64,000 nt of DNA, taken from Actinomadura oligospora ATCC 43269 (GTDB taxonomy: Bacteria; Actinomycetota; Actinomycetes; Streptosporangiales; Streptosporangiaceae). Position numbers and translations under genes: made by a program. Shown one piece after another: positions 1 through 8,656 of this stretch (within the stretch, counting starts at the first letter, position 1; each line of letters begins with the position of its first letter). The stretch covers positions 62,001 through 126,000 of the forward strand of contig NZ_JADG01000013.1 in the NCBI RefSeq assembly GCF_000518265.1, given 5' to 3'. The notes under the pieces are model-generated. The model saw only the letters and a list, made by a program, of their open reading frames with translations, was not told where the DNA came from and did not search any database.

Positions 1-121
1 CCGCGAGGCGGTCGACGAGGAGGGCGTCCACTCCCTTGGCGCGCAGCGTCGCGGTCAGCGCGAGCCCGGCGGGCCCGGCTCCGGCGACGAGCACCTCGGC
101 GGTGGCGGGAAGAGCGTTCAT
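1..121 (-). CDS. FAD-dependent oxidoreductase, N-terminal fragment (runs off the left edge)
   Basis: Only the first 40 or so codons are inside the window. They read MNALPATAEVLVAGAGPAGL and onward, a Rossmann dinucleotide-binding fold with the GxGxxG motif (GAGPAG) followed by a basic helix and an acidic beta-2 end (LLVDR). This is typical of class A flavin monooxygenases (PHBH-like aromatic or polyketide hydroxylases). The ATG lies at 119-121. The gene is transcribed away from the TetR gene at 216, and the 94-base gap holds inverted repeats, so control by that repressor is likely. The substrate cannot be told from this fragment. Confidence 0.75.
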   Translation of the reverse strand, partial: MNALPATAEVLVAGAGPAGLALTATLRAKGVDALLVDRLA

Positions 122-151
122 GGGGGGCTCCCGTTGTTTGCCAATGCCTGA

Positions 152-217
152 TTGCCAACACATGGTGGCAAACAAATCCGACTTTGCCAACAGGTGTTGG
201 CCTACACTTGTTGGCAT
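152..217. promoter_or_regulatory. Repeated TGCCAACA / TGTTGGCA operators between divergent genes
   Basis: Positions 186-201 form a perfect inverted repeat, GCCAACA-GG-TGTTGGC. A related imperfect copy lies at 152-171 (TTGCCAAC...GTGGCAA), and a further half-site TGTTGGCA at about 210-217 runs into the TetR start codon. Clustered palindromes between a TetR gene and a divergent oxidoreductase are the usual autoregulatory operator arrangement. Binding by the adjacent TetR protein is inferred. Confidence 0.7.
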
Positions 218-803
218 GGCATTCACCGAGCGCTCGGCGCAGACCCGGGCCGCGATCCTCGCGGCGGCACAGCGAGCCTTCGCCGCGGACGGCTACGACC
301 GGGCCACCATCCGCTCGATCGCGGCGGACGCGGGCATCGACCCGTCCATGGTGATCCGCTACTTCGGCAGCAAGGCCGCCCTGTACACCGCCGCGTCCAC
401 GATCGACCTGGCCGTCCCCGCCCTGACCGACGACCCCGCGGAGGCCGCCGCCTCGTACGTGCGCGCGATGCTGGCCCGCTGGGAGAGCGGCGACAACGCC
501 GCCGAGGCCGTCCTGCTGCGCGCCGCCCCGACCCGTCCGGACGCCGCCGGCCAGGTGCAGGAGATCTTCGACCGCGAGATCGTCCCGGCGGTGCGGGCCG
601 CCCGCCCGGACGACCCGCACGTGCGCGAGCGCGCCGCGCTGCTGCTGAGCCAGAGCCTCGGCGTCGTCTACTGCCGCTACCTGCTCGGCATCGAACCCCT
701 CGCCTCGATGGACGTCGACACCCTCGCCGCGATGGTCGCGAACGCGGTCGCGGGCCACCTGACCAGCCCGCTGCCCACCGAGCCGTCCACCCTGCCCAGC
801 TGA
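216..803 (+). CDS. TetR-family transcriptional regulator
   Basis: A 195-residue protein beginning MAFTERSAQTRAAILAAAQR. The N-terminal helix-turn-helix covers about residues 8-55, with the typical core IRSIAADAGIDPSMVIRYFGSK and the YFGSK signature ending the recognition helix. The C-terminal part resembles the TetR_C domain of actinobacterial regulators (RAAPTRPDAAGQVQEIFDRE, LLLSQSLGVVYCRYLLG). A longer in-frame reading from position 36 is rejected because it would cross the operator region and the divergent gene's start. The protein probably represses itself and the oxidoreductase at 1-121 through the repeats at 152-217. The ligand is unknown. Confidence 0.9.
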   Translation: MAFTERSAQTRAAILAAAQRAFAADGYDRATIRSIAADAGIDPSMVIRYFGSKAALYTAASTIDLAVPALTDDPAEAAASYVRAMLARWESGDNAAEAVLLRAAPTRPDAAGQVQEIFDREIVPAVRAARPDDPHVRERAALLLSQSLGVVYCRYLLGIEPLASMDVDTLAAMVANAVAGHLTSPLPTEPSTLPS

Positions 804-861
804 CCGCCGTCCCGCCGTCCCGGCGTCCTGCCCGTCCGCCCGGCCTGGGTACGGTGTGGCG

Positions 862-2307
862 ATGTCACAGGGACACGCCGCCGTCGTCGGCACCGGCCCC
901 AACGGGCTCGCCGCCGCCGTCACGCTCGCCCGCGCCGGGCTCGACGTCGTGCTCTTCGAGGCCGCGTCCGAGATCGGCGGCGGCCTGCGCGGCGAGTCCC
1001 CGTTCGACCCGCGGATCGTCCACGACGTCTGCTCGGCCGTCCACCCGATGGCGGCGGCCTCGCCGTTCTTCCGCGAGTTCGACCTGCCCGGACGCGGCGT
1101 CGAGCTGGTCCGGCCGGAGGTCGGCTACGCCCACCCCCTGGACGGCGGACGCGCGGCGCTCGCCCACCGCTCCCTGGACGCCACCTGCGACGCGCTCGGC
1201 GCGGACGGTCCCGCCTGGCGTCGCCTCTTCGCACCGCTGACGCGCCACAGCGACGGCCTGACCAGGCTCTTCCTCTCCGATCTCCGCCACCCGCCGACGT
1301 CCCCCGCGGACGTCGTGGGCGCGCTGCGGTTCGGGTTGGGCGCGCTGCGCGGCGAACCGTTCCGCGGTGAGGAGGCGTCCGCGCTGTTCACCGGCGTCGC
1401 GGGCCACGCGGTCGGCGAGGTTTCGGGGCTCGTCGGGAACGCCGTCGCCCTGATGCTCGGCCACCTCGCCCACACCTCCGGATGGCCCCTCCCGCGCGGC
1501 GGCAGCGCCGCCATCGCCCAGGCCCTGGCGGACGACATCACCGCGCACGGCGGAACCTTCCAGGTCGGCCACCGCGTCACGGACCTGGGAGAACTCGCCG
1601 GATTCCCCCTCGTCTTCTTCGACACGAGCCCCCGCGAGTTCCTCTCCGTTGCCCGCCGCCAGTTGCCCGCCCGGTACGCCCGTGCGCTGTCCCGCTTCCG
1701 CTACGCGCCGGGTGCCGCGAAGGTCGATTTCCTCGTTTCCGAGCCGATCCCTTGGGCCAACCCCGAAGTCGGACGCGCCGGAACCGTCCACCTAGGCGGA
1801 ACGCGCGCCGAGATACTGCGCAGCGAACGCCTCGCGTCCCGAGGTCACCTGAGCGAATCCCCGTTCGTCCTCGTCGTGGACCCCGGTGTGGTCGATCCGA
1901 GCCGGGTCGTCGATGGCAAGCGTCCGGTCTGGGCGTACGCGCACGTCCCGAACGGCGACGACACCCCGCCGATCGACCTCGTGCGCGCGCGTATTGAGCG
2001 CTTCGCGCCGGGCTTCGGCGACACCGTCCTGGAAGCGCGGGGCATCACGGCCGCCCAATACGAGATCCACAACCCGAACTACGTGGGCGGCGACATCGGC
2101 GCGGGCGCGATGTCCCTTCGGCAGATCGCCGCGCGCCCCACGCTGCGCTGGGATCCGTACACGACGCCGCTGCACGGCGTGTACCTGTGCTCGGCGTCCA
2201 CACCGCCGGGTCCGGGCGTCCATGGCATGGCCGGTTACCTGGCCGCCGCGTCGGCCCTGCGACGCCACTACGACCTGCGTCCGCCGTCGCTGACGGCACG
2301 TCCGTAG
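862..2307 (+). CDS. Phytoene desaturase/CrtI-like NAD(P)/FAD-dependent oxidoreductase
   Basis: A 481-residue flavoprotein. The N-terminus shows the FAD-binding fold VVGTGPNGLAAAVTLARAG, followed by an acidic strand end (LFEAASEIGGGLRG), as in the CrtI/monoamine-oxidase superfamily. The C-terminal segment GVYLCSASTPPGPGVHGMAG is the characteristic second FAD contact of phytoene-dehydrogenase-like proteins. No carotenoid genes surround it, so the substrate is open. An in-frame GTG at 856 is possible. However, a TANNNT box (TACGGT, 850-855) ends six bases before the ATG at 862, which fits a leaderless mRNA starting at that ATG. The 3' end overlaps the convergent WYL gene by about 40 bases. Confidence 0.85.
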   Translation: MSQGHAAVVGTGPNGLAAAVTLARAGLDVVLFEAASEIGGGLRGESPFDPRIVHDVCSAVHPMAAASPFFREFDLPGRGVELVRPEVGYAHPLDGGRAALAHRSLDATCDALGADGPAWRRLFAPLTRHSDGLTRLFLSDLRHPPTSPADVVGALRFGLGALRGEPFRGEEASALFTGVAGHAVGEVSGLVGNAVALMLGHLAHTSGWPLPRGGSAAIAQALADDITAHGGTFQVGHRVTDLGELAGFPLVFFDTSPREFLSVARRQLPARYARALSRFRYAPGAAKVDFLVSEPIPWANPEVGRAGTVHLGGTRAEILRSERLASRGHLSESPFVLVVDPGVVDPSRVVDGKRPVWAYAHVPNGDDTPPIDLVRARIERFAPGFGDTVLEARGITAAQYEIHNPNYVGGDIGAGAMSLRQIAARPTLRWDPYTTPLHGVYLCSASTPPGPGVHGMAGYLAAASALRRHYDLRPPSLTARP

Positions 2308-3245
2308 CGCCGGGACAAACGCTCCAGGTATTCGACCAGCTCAGGAGGGTCGTTCACCTCGAAGTCGGCGTCGAGCAGCCCCAGGTGGACGGCCAGCGAC
2401 TCGACCGTGTCCGCACCCGTGTGCAGGACGCACGACGCGTCGTCCACAGCCTCCACAACGCCCACAGCAGGGGAGATGCGCGCGGAGACGGCCTCGGCCG
2501 AGGCGTGCACGAGGACCCGCGCCCGGTACCGCCACGCGGCGGACGACACGCGCTGTGAGACGTAGGCGGCGACGTCCTCGTCCGGGAGCGGACGGGGCGT
2601 GAAGCGCGGGCCGGTCGGGGTCTTCGGACGCATCCGGTCCACCCGGAACGTCCGCCAGTCCTCGCGCTCGACGTCCCAGGCCAGCAGGTACCACCGGCGT
2701 CCCCAGGTGACCAGGCGGTACGGCTCGACCTCCCGCCGGGACGGCGCGTCGCGATGGGAGGTGTAGTCGAACCGCAGCCGCTCGCGCGTCCGGCACACGC
2801 TCGCGATCGCCGTCAGGACGTCCGGATCGACCGAAGGGCCCGGACGGTCGCTCGGCACCGGAACGGTGTACGCCTGGAGCGTCCCGACCCGGTGCCGCAG
2901 CCGGGACGGCATGACCTGCTCCAGCTTGGCCAGCGCCCGCAGCGACGCCTCCTCGTTGCCCGCGATCGCGCCGCTGGTCGCCGTCCGCAGACCGACCGCG
3001 ACGGCCACGGCCTCGTCGTCCTCCAGCAGGAGCGGCGGCAGGGCGGCTCCCGCCTCCAGCCGGTAGCCGCCCGCCGAGCCGCGCGTGGCGCGCACCGGAT
3101 ACCCGAGCGTGCGCAGGCGCTCGACGTCGGCGCGGACGGTCCGTCCGCTCACGTCCAGGCGTTCGGCCAGCTCAGTGCCGGTCCAGTCGCGGGGGGTCTG
3201 CAAGAGAGCCAGCAGTTTCAGCAGCCGTGCCGAGGTTTCCAACAT
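2268..3245 (-). CDS. WYL-domain transcriptional regulator (YafY/DeoR-type HTH)
   Basis: A 325-residue regulator. An N-terminal winged HTH (MLETSARLLKLLALLQ, then TGTELAERLDVSGRTVRADV) is followed by a WYL ligand-sensing domain at roughly residues 135-215, with the eponymous triplet in WGRRWYLLAWD, and a C-terminal WCX extension. Start: ATG at 3245 matches the family's usual N-terminus; an in-frame GTG at 3254 would add three residues. It is divergent from an epoxide hydrolase gene at 3309, with an inverted repeat between them, so it probably controls that enzyme and itself. The effector is unknown. Confidence 0.9.
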   Translation of the reverse strand: MLETSARLLKLLALLQTPRDWTGTELAERLDVSGRTVRADVERLRTLGYPVRATRGSAGGYRLEAGAALPPLLLEDDEAVAVAVGLRTATSGAIAGNEEASLRALAKLEQVMPSRLRHRVGTLQAYTVPVPSDRPGPSVDPDVLTAIASVCRTRERLRFDYTSHRDAPSRREVEPYRLVTWGRRWYLLAWDVEREDWRTFRVDRMRPKTPTGPRFTPRPLPDEDVAAYVSQRVSSAAWRYRARVLVHASAEAVSARISPAVGVVEAVDDASCVLHTGADTVESLAVHLGLLDADFEVNDPPELVEYLERLSRRYGRAVSDGGRRS

Positions 3246-3264
3246 GTTCTTCACCCTGCCGACC

Positions 3265-3289
3265 CATTAGGAACGAATCCTGCCTAATG
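3265..3289. promoter_or_regulatory. Inverted repeat CATTAGG-N11-CCTAATG, probable WYL-regulator operator
   Basis: Perfect seven-base arms (3265-3271 and 3283-3289) lie in the 63-base gap between the divergent WYL regulator and epoxide hydrolase genes. The arms are unusually AT-rich for this DNA. The arm spacing of about 18 bases puts both on one face of the helix, as expected for a dimeric repressor or activator. The assignment to the neighbouring regulator is inferred from position. Confidence 0.65.
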
Positions 3290-3308
3290 CCACGACAGAC
3301 TCTTTCAC

Positions 3309-4442
3309 ATGAGCGAGATCAACGAGTTCCGGATCACCGTCCCGCAGGCCGACCTGGACGACCTGGCCGACCGCCTCTCCCGCACCCGCTTCGCGGACGA
3401 GCTGCCCTACGAGGAGGTCACCGACGGCGTCCAGCGCGGCCCGGTGCCGCCCGGCTGGGAGTACGGCGTCCCGGGATCGTTCGTCCGCGAGACGCTCGCC
3501 CGCTGGCGCGACTTCGACTGGCGCGCCCAGGAGGCCCGGCTGAACGCGTTCCCGCAGTTCACGACCGAGATCGACGGCGAGACGATCCACTTCGTGCACG
3601 TCCGCTCGCCGCACCCGGACGCGACGCCGCTGATCCTCACGCACGGCTGGCCGAACACCTTCGTCGAGTACCTCGGCCTCGTCGAGCCGCTCACGAACCC
3701 GGACGACCCGGCCGACGCCTTCGACGTCGTCATCCCGTCCCTGCCCGGCTTCGGCTTCTCCAGCCGCCCGAAGACCAGGGGCTGGAACGCGGCCCGCGTC
3801 GCCGACGCGTGGGCCGAGCTGATGACCCGCCTCGGCTACGACCGGTTCGCCGCGCACGGCAACGACGGCGGCGCGATCGTCAGCCCCGAGATCGGCCGCC
3901 GCCACCCGGACCGCGTCCTCGCCGTCCACGTGACGCAGATCTTCTCGTTCCCGACCGGCGACCCGGCCGAGCTGACCGATCTCACCGAGGACGAGCAGAA
4001 CTACCTGGGCTTCCTTGGAAGCTTCGTCGAGCACGCCGTCCACGACAAGATCCAGCAGGCGCAGCCGCAGACCCTCGCGCACGCCCTCGCCGACTCGCCC
4101 GCCGGGCAGCTCGCCTGGATCGGCCAGCTCCTCGCGGGCGTCCCCGACCCGGACCTCATCCTGACCAACGCCACGATCTACTGGCTGACCAACACCGCCG
4201 CGTCCTCGGCGCGCTTCTATTACGAATGCCACCACGCCGAGAAGGACACGACGCCCACGACGTTCCCGATCGGGCTGTCCTCGTTCGCGTTCGACTTCCG
4301 GCCGCTGCGCCGGTTCGCCGACCGCGACCACAAGAACATCGTCGCCTGGACCGAGCACGACCGCGGCGGCCACTGGTCCGCGCACGACGCGCCCGACCTG
4401 CTCGTGGACGACCTGCGCGCCTTCTTCCGCGGCTACCGCTGA
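3309..4442 (+). CDS. Epoxide hydrolase (EHN-domain alpha/beta hydrolase)
   Basis: A 377-residue enzyme expected to hydrolyse epoxides to diols in the cytoplasm. The N-terminal epoxide-hydrolase domain (residues 3-110: FRITVPQADLDDLADRLSRT, PPGWEYGVP) precedes an alpha/beta-hydrolase core. That core has the HGWPNTF oxyanion motif, a nucleophile elbow HGNDGGA whose Asp is the expected nucleophile, and a late His in DRGGHWSAHD. A close paralogue of nearly the same length lies at 13306-14475 on the other strand. The gene is divergent from a WYL regulator, and its stop lies five bases from the stop of the convergent response regulator at 4447. Confidence 0.92.
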   Translation: MSEINEFRITVPQADLDDLADRLSRTRFADELPYEEVTDGVQRGPVPPGWEYGVPGSFVRETLARWRDFDWRAQEARLNAFPQFTTEIDGETIHFVHVRSPHPDATPLILTHGWPNTFVEYLGLVEPLTNPDDPADAFDVVIPSLPGFGFSSRPKTRGWNAARVADAWAELMTRLGYDRFAAHGNDGGAIVSPEIGRRHPDRVLAVHVTQIFSFPTGDPAELTDLTEDEQNYLGFLGSFVEHAVHDKIQQAQPQTLAHALADSPAGQLAWIGQLLAGVPDPDLILTNATIYWLTNTAASSARFYYECHHAEKDTTPTTFPIGLSSFAFDFRPLRRFADRDHKNIVAWTEHDRGGHWSAHDAPDLLVDDLRAFFRGYR

Positions 4443-4446
4443 ACGC

Positions 4447-5073
4447 TCAGGAGCGGGGGAGCAGCCCGAGTTCGAGCGCCTTGACGACGGCGTGGGTGCG
4501 GTCGCTCACGTCGAGCTTGGCGAAGATCCGCAGCAGGTGGGTCTTCACGGTCGCCTCGGCGATGACGAGCCGCCGGCCGATCTCGGGGTTGGACAGGCCG
4601 TCCGCCACCGCCCGCAGGACGTCGACCTCGCGGGCGGTGAGCGCCGCCGGGGCGGGCCGCCGCATCCGCGCGACGAGCTTCTGCGCGATCTTCGGGGCGA
4701 GCACGGTCTCGCCCCGGGACGCGGCCCGGACGGCGTCCACGAGCTGCTCGCGCGTGGTGTCCTTCAGCAGGTAGCCGACCGCCCCGGCCTCCACGGCCCG
4801 CTCGATGTCGGAGTCGGTGTCGTAGGTGGTGAGGATGAGGACGCGGGTGCCCGGACCGGACGCGACGATCTCCGCCGTCGCGGCGACGCCGTCCAGGTCG
4901 GGCATGCGCAGGTCGAGCAGCGCCACGTCCGGGCGCAGCTCCGCGGCCAGCGCGACCGCCTCCCGTCCGCCGCCCGCCTCGCCGACGACCGCGATGCCGT
5001 CGTCGGCGGCGAGCAGGGCGATGACGCCCGCGCGCATCGCGGGATGGTCGTCCGCCACGATCACCGAAAGCAT
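4447..5073 (-). CDS. NarL/LuxR-family response regulator
   Basis: A 208-residue regulator with a receiver domain at residues 1-120 (MLSVIVADDHPAMRAGVIAL; phospho-acceptor Asp in DVALLDLRMPD; conserved Lys in YLLKDTT) and a C-terminal LuxR HTH (ALTAREVDVLRAVADGLSNP, then IAEATVKTHLLRIFAKL). It starts three bases after the kinase gene's stop, so it is translationally linked to that kinase and, further upstream, to the MMPL exporter. The likely job is phosphorylation-dependent control of the exporter operon, possibly through the repeats at 8504-8548. Confidence 0.93.
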   Translation of the reverse strand: MLSVIVADDHPAMRAGVIALLAADDGIAVVGEAGGGREAVALAAELRPDVALLDLRMPDLDGVAATAEIVASGPGTRVLILTTYDTDSDIERAVEAGAVGYLLKDTTREQLVDAVRAASRGETVLAPKIAQKLVARMRRPAPAALTAREVDVLRAVADGLSNPEIGRRLVIAEATVKTHLLRIFAKLDVSDRTHAVVKALELGLLPRS

Positions 5074-5076
5074 GTC

Positions 5077-6222
5077 TCAATCCTCCAGGGGCAGGACGGC
5101 GAGGATCCGCGTGCCGTCTCCGAGCGAGCTGGTCACGGTGAGGCCGCCGCCGAGCTCGGCGAGCCTGCGGCGCATTCCGGCGAGGCCGAAACCCTGGGCG
5201 TCCTCGACCGAGAACCCGCGCCCGTCGTCGGTGACCTCCAGCTCGACGTGGCCCGGGCACCGGGTCAGGACGACCCCGACGGTCGACGCGCCCGCGTGTT
5301 TCCGGACGTTCGCCAGCGACTCCTGCGTGCAGCGCAGCAGCGCGATCCGGGTGGTCTGGTCGCCGTCCACCTCGTCCAGCTCGGCGTGCACGGCGAGGCC
5401 GGTGTCCTCGGCGAAGCGGTCCAGGGTGCGGCGCAGCGTCCCGGTGACCGAACCGGACGCGATCGTCTCGCTCGGGGACGCCCCGACCAGCACCCGCGCC
5501 TCGGACAGGTTGTCGCGCGCGATCCGCTCGATCGACGTCAGCTGCCGGGACGCGTCGTCCGGCGCGACCCGGACGCCTGAGCGCGCGGCCTCGGCGAGCA
5601 CGACGATCGACGCGAACCCCTGCGCGAGCGTGTCGTGGATGTCCCGCGCCATCCGCTCGCGCTCGGCCGCCGCGCCCTCCTTCCGGAGGGCCTCGGCCAG
5701 CGCGGACCGCGCGTCGGCGAGCTCCTCGCCGAGCCGCTCCGCGCGCCGGTCGGCCCGGTCGAGCATCCGCTGCACGGTGAGCGCGAGGACCGTCCCCGCC
5801 GCGAAGCCGACCAGCGTGACGATCGCGTTCCCCTGGAGCCCGCCGCCCCGCAGGCCGTCGCCGACCAGGGCGGCGAGCGCCGCGAGGCCGCTCGTCCGGA
5901 TCGGCTCCCGGACGGTCCGCGCGTGCAGCCAGAACAGGGGGAGCGAGGCGATGAACAGGGTGGCCGCCCCGTCCCGCAGGTAGGCGACCGCCCCGATGCC
6001 GACCGCGAGCACCCACGGGAACCAGGCGACGCGTCCGGGGAAGCGGTGGAACAGCGCGTAGGCGACGCCGAGCGCGACCGGCACACCGAACGACCAGCCA
6101 CGCGTCCCGGGGACGTCGTCGTGGGACGCGACGGCCTCGGGAGCGAGGCCGACCAGCACCCACAGGACGGCGTTCCAGCGCAGGACGCGCGGCCGGTCGT
6201 CGGGAAGAGGCACGTTGGTCAC
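5077..6222 (-). CDS. DesK/NarX-type sensor histidine kinase
   Basis: A 381-residue membrane kinase. About six hydrophobic segments fill residues 10-165 (for example WNAVLWVLVGLAP, VAWFPWVLAVGIGAVAYL). A dimerisation/phospho-acceptor helix follows with the HisKA_3 motif ERMARDIHDTLAQGFASIV, then a GHKL ATPase with the G-box FGLAGMRRRL. The start is a GTG at 6220-6222 that overlaps the upstream exporter stop in a GTGA arrangement; a longer in-frame reading to 6291 would bury it in the exporter gene. It forms a phosphorelay with the regulator at 4447. Confidence 0.92.
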   Translation of the reverse strand: MTNVPLPDDRPRVLRWNAVLWVLVGLAPEAVASHDDVPGTRGWSFGVPVALGVAYALFHRFPGRVAWFPWVLAVGIGAVAYLRDGAATLFIASLPLFWLHARTVREPIRTSGLAALAALVGDGLRGGGLQGNAIVTLVGFAAGTVLALTVQRMLDRADRRAERLGEELADARSALAEALRKEGAAAERERMARDIHDTLAQGFASIVVLAEAARSGVRVAPDDASRQLTSIERIARDNLSEARVLVGASPSETIASGSVTGTLRRTLDRFAEDTGLAVHAELDEVDGDQTTRIALLRCTQESLANVRKHAGASTVGVVLTRCPGHVELEVTDDGRGFSVEDAQGFGLAGMRRRLAELGGGLTVTSSLGDGTRILAVLPLED

Positions 6223-8444
6223 CCTACGGGCCGCATCGCCCGGTTCATCTCGTCCGCGTCGCGCCCGGGCCGCCGCCGGGACGGCCACCACGCGGCGTCG
6301 CCGAGCAGCAGCATCATCGCGGGCAGCACCACGAGCCGGATCACGAACGCGTCCAGCAGCACCGCGAACCCGAGACTGAACCCGAACTGCTTCATCTCGA
6401 TCAGGTGCAGCGGGACGAAGCTGGCGAACACCGTCACCATCACCACGGCCGCGCTGGTCACCACGCCCGCCGACGCCCCGATCCCCTCAAGGACGGCCCG
6501 CCGCGCCGGAACCCCGCTCCGGACCAGCTCCTGGACCCGGCTCAGCGTGAACACCTGGTAGTCCATCGACAGCCCGAACAGGATCACGAACAGGAACAGC
6601 GGCACCCGCGACCCGACCGACCCCATCGAGGTGAACCCGAGCAGCCCCTCGGCCCACCGGTGCTGGAACACCGCCGCGAGCACGCCGAGCGACGCCGCCG
6701 CCGACAGCAGGTTCAGGACGACCCCGACCAGCCCCATCACGACCGACCGGAACGCCAGCACCGTGATCGCGAACGTGACCAGCAGCAGGGCCCCGAGGAT
6801 CAGCGGCAGGCGCTGCTTCTGGTGCTCGGGATAGTCGGCGTACCGCGCGACGTCCCCGGTCACCGCGACGTCGGCGCCGACCTTCCCGACGGTCGCCGGG
6901 ACGTGCGCCGCGCGCAGCCGCCTGAGCGAGTCCTGCGCCCGCTTCTGGCTCGGGTACGCCGGGACGGGGACCTCCAGCATCGTGATCCGGCGGTCGGCCG
7001 AGACCCGGACGCGCGTCCGGCCGTCGAACAGCGGGTCGGCCCTCACCCGTCCGGCGAGCGCGTCCAGCGCCGACGCCACGTCCCCCTGCCGGGACGCGTC
7101 CGCGCGGACGACGACCTGGTCGACCGCCTTCAGGTCCGGGAACGCCGCGTTCACCCTGTCGAACGACCGCATCGCGGGCAGCTCCCGCGAGTAGGTCTCG
7201 CGGCCCACGTCCGTCAGCTTCATGGAGCTCATCGGAGCCGCGAGGACCAGCAGCGCCGCGATCGCGACCCCCAGCATCGCCGCGGGCCGCCGGGCGACCG
7301 CGGCAAGCACCGCCCCGGTGACACGCCCCGCCGTCCGCGCACCCTCCGCCTTCCCGCTCGCCCGCCCGGTGCTCTCGCTCGCGTGCTCCGCGTTCCGGCC
7401 CGCGCTGCGCGAGTTCCGGTTCGCGCGGCGGGCGGAGCGTCCGCCGAGCTTGGCGAGGAGCGCGGGCAGGACGGTCAGCGAGCTGACCACGGCCGCCATC
7501 GTCACCACGATCGCGCCGGTCGCCAGCGACGAGAAGATCACGTCGTCCGCCAGGAACAGCGTCGCGGACGTCACCGCGACCGCCAGCCCGGACACGACGA
7601 CCGCGCGTCCGGACGTCGCCGCCGCCAGCTCCACCACGGCCGCCGACGAGAGCGCCCCGCCCGACCTCGCCCGTTCCTCCCGGTCGCGCTTGAGGTAGAA
7701 GAGCGTGTAGTCGACCCCGACGGCCATGCCGATGAGCAGGATGACGTTCGTCCCGACGCCCGCGTCGGGGAAGACGTGCGAGGCGACCATCGACAGCCCG
7801 ACGCCCGCGGCGATCGACGACACGGCCAGCAGCAGCGGCACCACCGCCATCACCAGCGACCGGAACACGAGCAGCAGCACGATCAGCGTCACCGGCAGCG
7901 CGAACACCTCGGTCCGCGACAGGTCCGACCCGCGCTGCCCCTGGACGTCCTTGCTGATGGACGGGCTGCCCGCCTCGTCCACGGCCAGGTCGGGGTTCGC
8001 CTTGCGCACCTCGGCGGTCTGCGCGAGCACCGGATCGACGTGCTTCCTGCCGTCCAGTTCGGGGCCCTTCAAGGTCACGTCGACCCGGACGGCCCGTCCG
8101 TCGTCCGACCAGACCGGAGCGCCGACCGACTCGACCTCCGGCAGCCGTCCCATCCGCGTCCGGACGTCCTGGGCGACGGCCGTCCCCCTCGCCTTGTCGA
8201 GCGGCGCCGTCCCCCTGGCCGCGATGAGGACGCGCTCCAGCGCCCGCTGCTGGAGCCCGCCCTCCGCCGCGTACGCCTCGGCGCGTCCCGCCTCGCCGAC
8301 GCGGTAGTCCTCGGACGTGGCCGCCTTGCCGCCGAGCGAGATCCCGGCGCCGAGGCAGACCACCACGAACAGAAGCCACCCGGCGATCGCGCGCCACGGG
8401 TGATGGGCGCTCCACCGCGCCACTCGCACTGAGGGGTTCTTCAT
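6219..8444 (-). CDS. MMPL-family RND transporter
   Basis: A 741-residue integral membrane exporter. It has the duplicated MMPL architecture: a signal-anchor-like first helix (WRAIAGWLLFVVVCLGAG), a large extracellular loop, then a helix bundle, repeated twice. The paired proton-relay motifs GMAVGVDYTLFYL and LFGLSMDYQVFTL are present. A basic, low-complexity cytoplasmic linker (Arg/Ser/Ala-rich) sits between the two halves. Start: ATG at 8444 (MKNPSVRVARWSAHHPW). In-frame codons further upstream lie across the repeat operators and are not used. It is the first gene of an exporter-kinase-regulator operon. In actinomycetes such pumps export lipids or antibiotics; the substrate here is not visible. 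Confidence 0.92.
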   Translation of the reverse strand: MKNPSVRVARWSAHHPWRAIAGWLLFVVVCLGAGISLGGKAATSEDYRVGEAGRAEAYAAEGGLQQRALERVLIAARGTAPLDKARGTAVAQDVRTRMGRLPEVESVGAPVWSDDGRAVRVDVTLKGPELDGRKHVDPVLAQTAEVRKANPDLAVDEAGSPSISKDVQGQRGSDLSRTEVFALPVTLIVLLLVFRSLVMAVVPLLLAVSSIAAGVGLSMVASHVFPDAGVGTNVILLIGMAVGVDYTLFYLKRDREERARSGGALSSAAVVELAAATSGRAVVVSGLAVAVTSATLFLADDVIFSSLATGAIVVTMAAVVSSLTVLPALLAKLGGRSARRANRNSRSAGRNAEHASESTGRASGKAEGARTAGRVTGAVLAAVARRPAAMLGVAIAALLVLAAPMSSMKLTDVGRETYSRELPAMRSFDRVNAAFPDLKAVDQVVVRADASRQGDVASALDALAGRVRADPLFDGRTRVRVSADRRITMLEVPVPAYPSQKRAQDSLRRLRAAHVPATVGKVGADVAVTGDVARYADYPEHQKQRLPLILGALLLVTFAITVLAFRSVVMGLVGVVLNLLSAAASLGVLAAVFQHRWAEGLLGFTSMGSVGSRVPLFLFVILFGLSMDYQVFTLSRVQELVRSGVPARRAVLEGIGASAGVVTSAAVVMVTVFASFVPLHLIEMKQFGFSLGFAVLLDAFVIRLVVLPAMMLLLGDAAWWPSRRRPGRDADEMNRAMRPVG

Positions 8445-8503
8445 GAGGAAAAGCCTGGCCGGGAGCCCATTTCCCTCGACAGCCTCGACCGGCTGAACCT
8501 CGT

Positions 8504-8548
8504 GTCCACCGACCGGTGGACACGGCCGGTGGACACCGACCGGTGGAC
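8504..8548. promoter_or_regulatory. Operator-like repeats CCGGTGGAC x3 with an 8-bp palindrome, upstream of the MMPL operon
   Basis: CCGGTGGAC occurs at 8513-8521, 8526-8534 and 8540-8548. The first copy is also one arm of a perfect inverted repeat, GTCCACCG-AC-CGGTGGAC, at 8504-8521. The array lies 60-100 bases upstream of the exporter ATG and upstream of the oppositely directed gene at 8657. It is a plausible binding array for the NarL-type regulator encoded in the operon. Confidence 0.6.
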
Positions 8549-8656
8549 GGCCCGGCCTGACGAAAAGTGAGGGAGCCAAGTCATGTTCCGAATACGTCTG
8601 ATTGTGGGTGTTTAGACTGCCGCTCGAGTGGCCGCGTTCTTGACGAGGGAGAAGTG

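Noticed and set aside
36..215. A 60-codon N-terminal extension of the TetR gene
   Set aside because: It would cross the divergent oxidoreductase start and the operator repeats and has no HTH-family residues; ATG 216 gives the normal TetR length.
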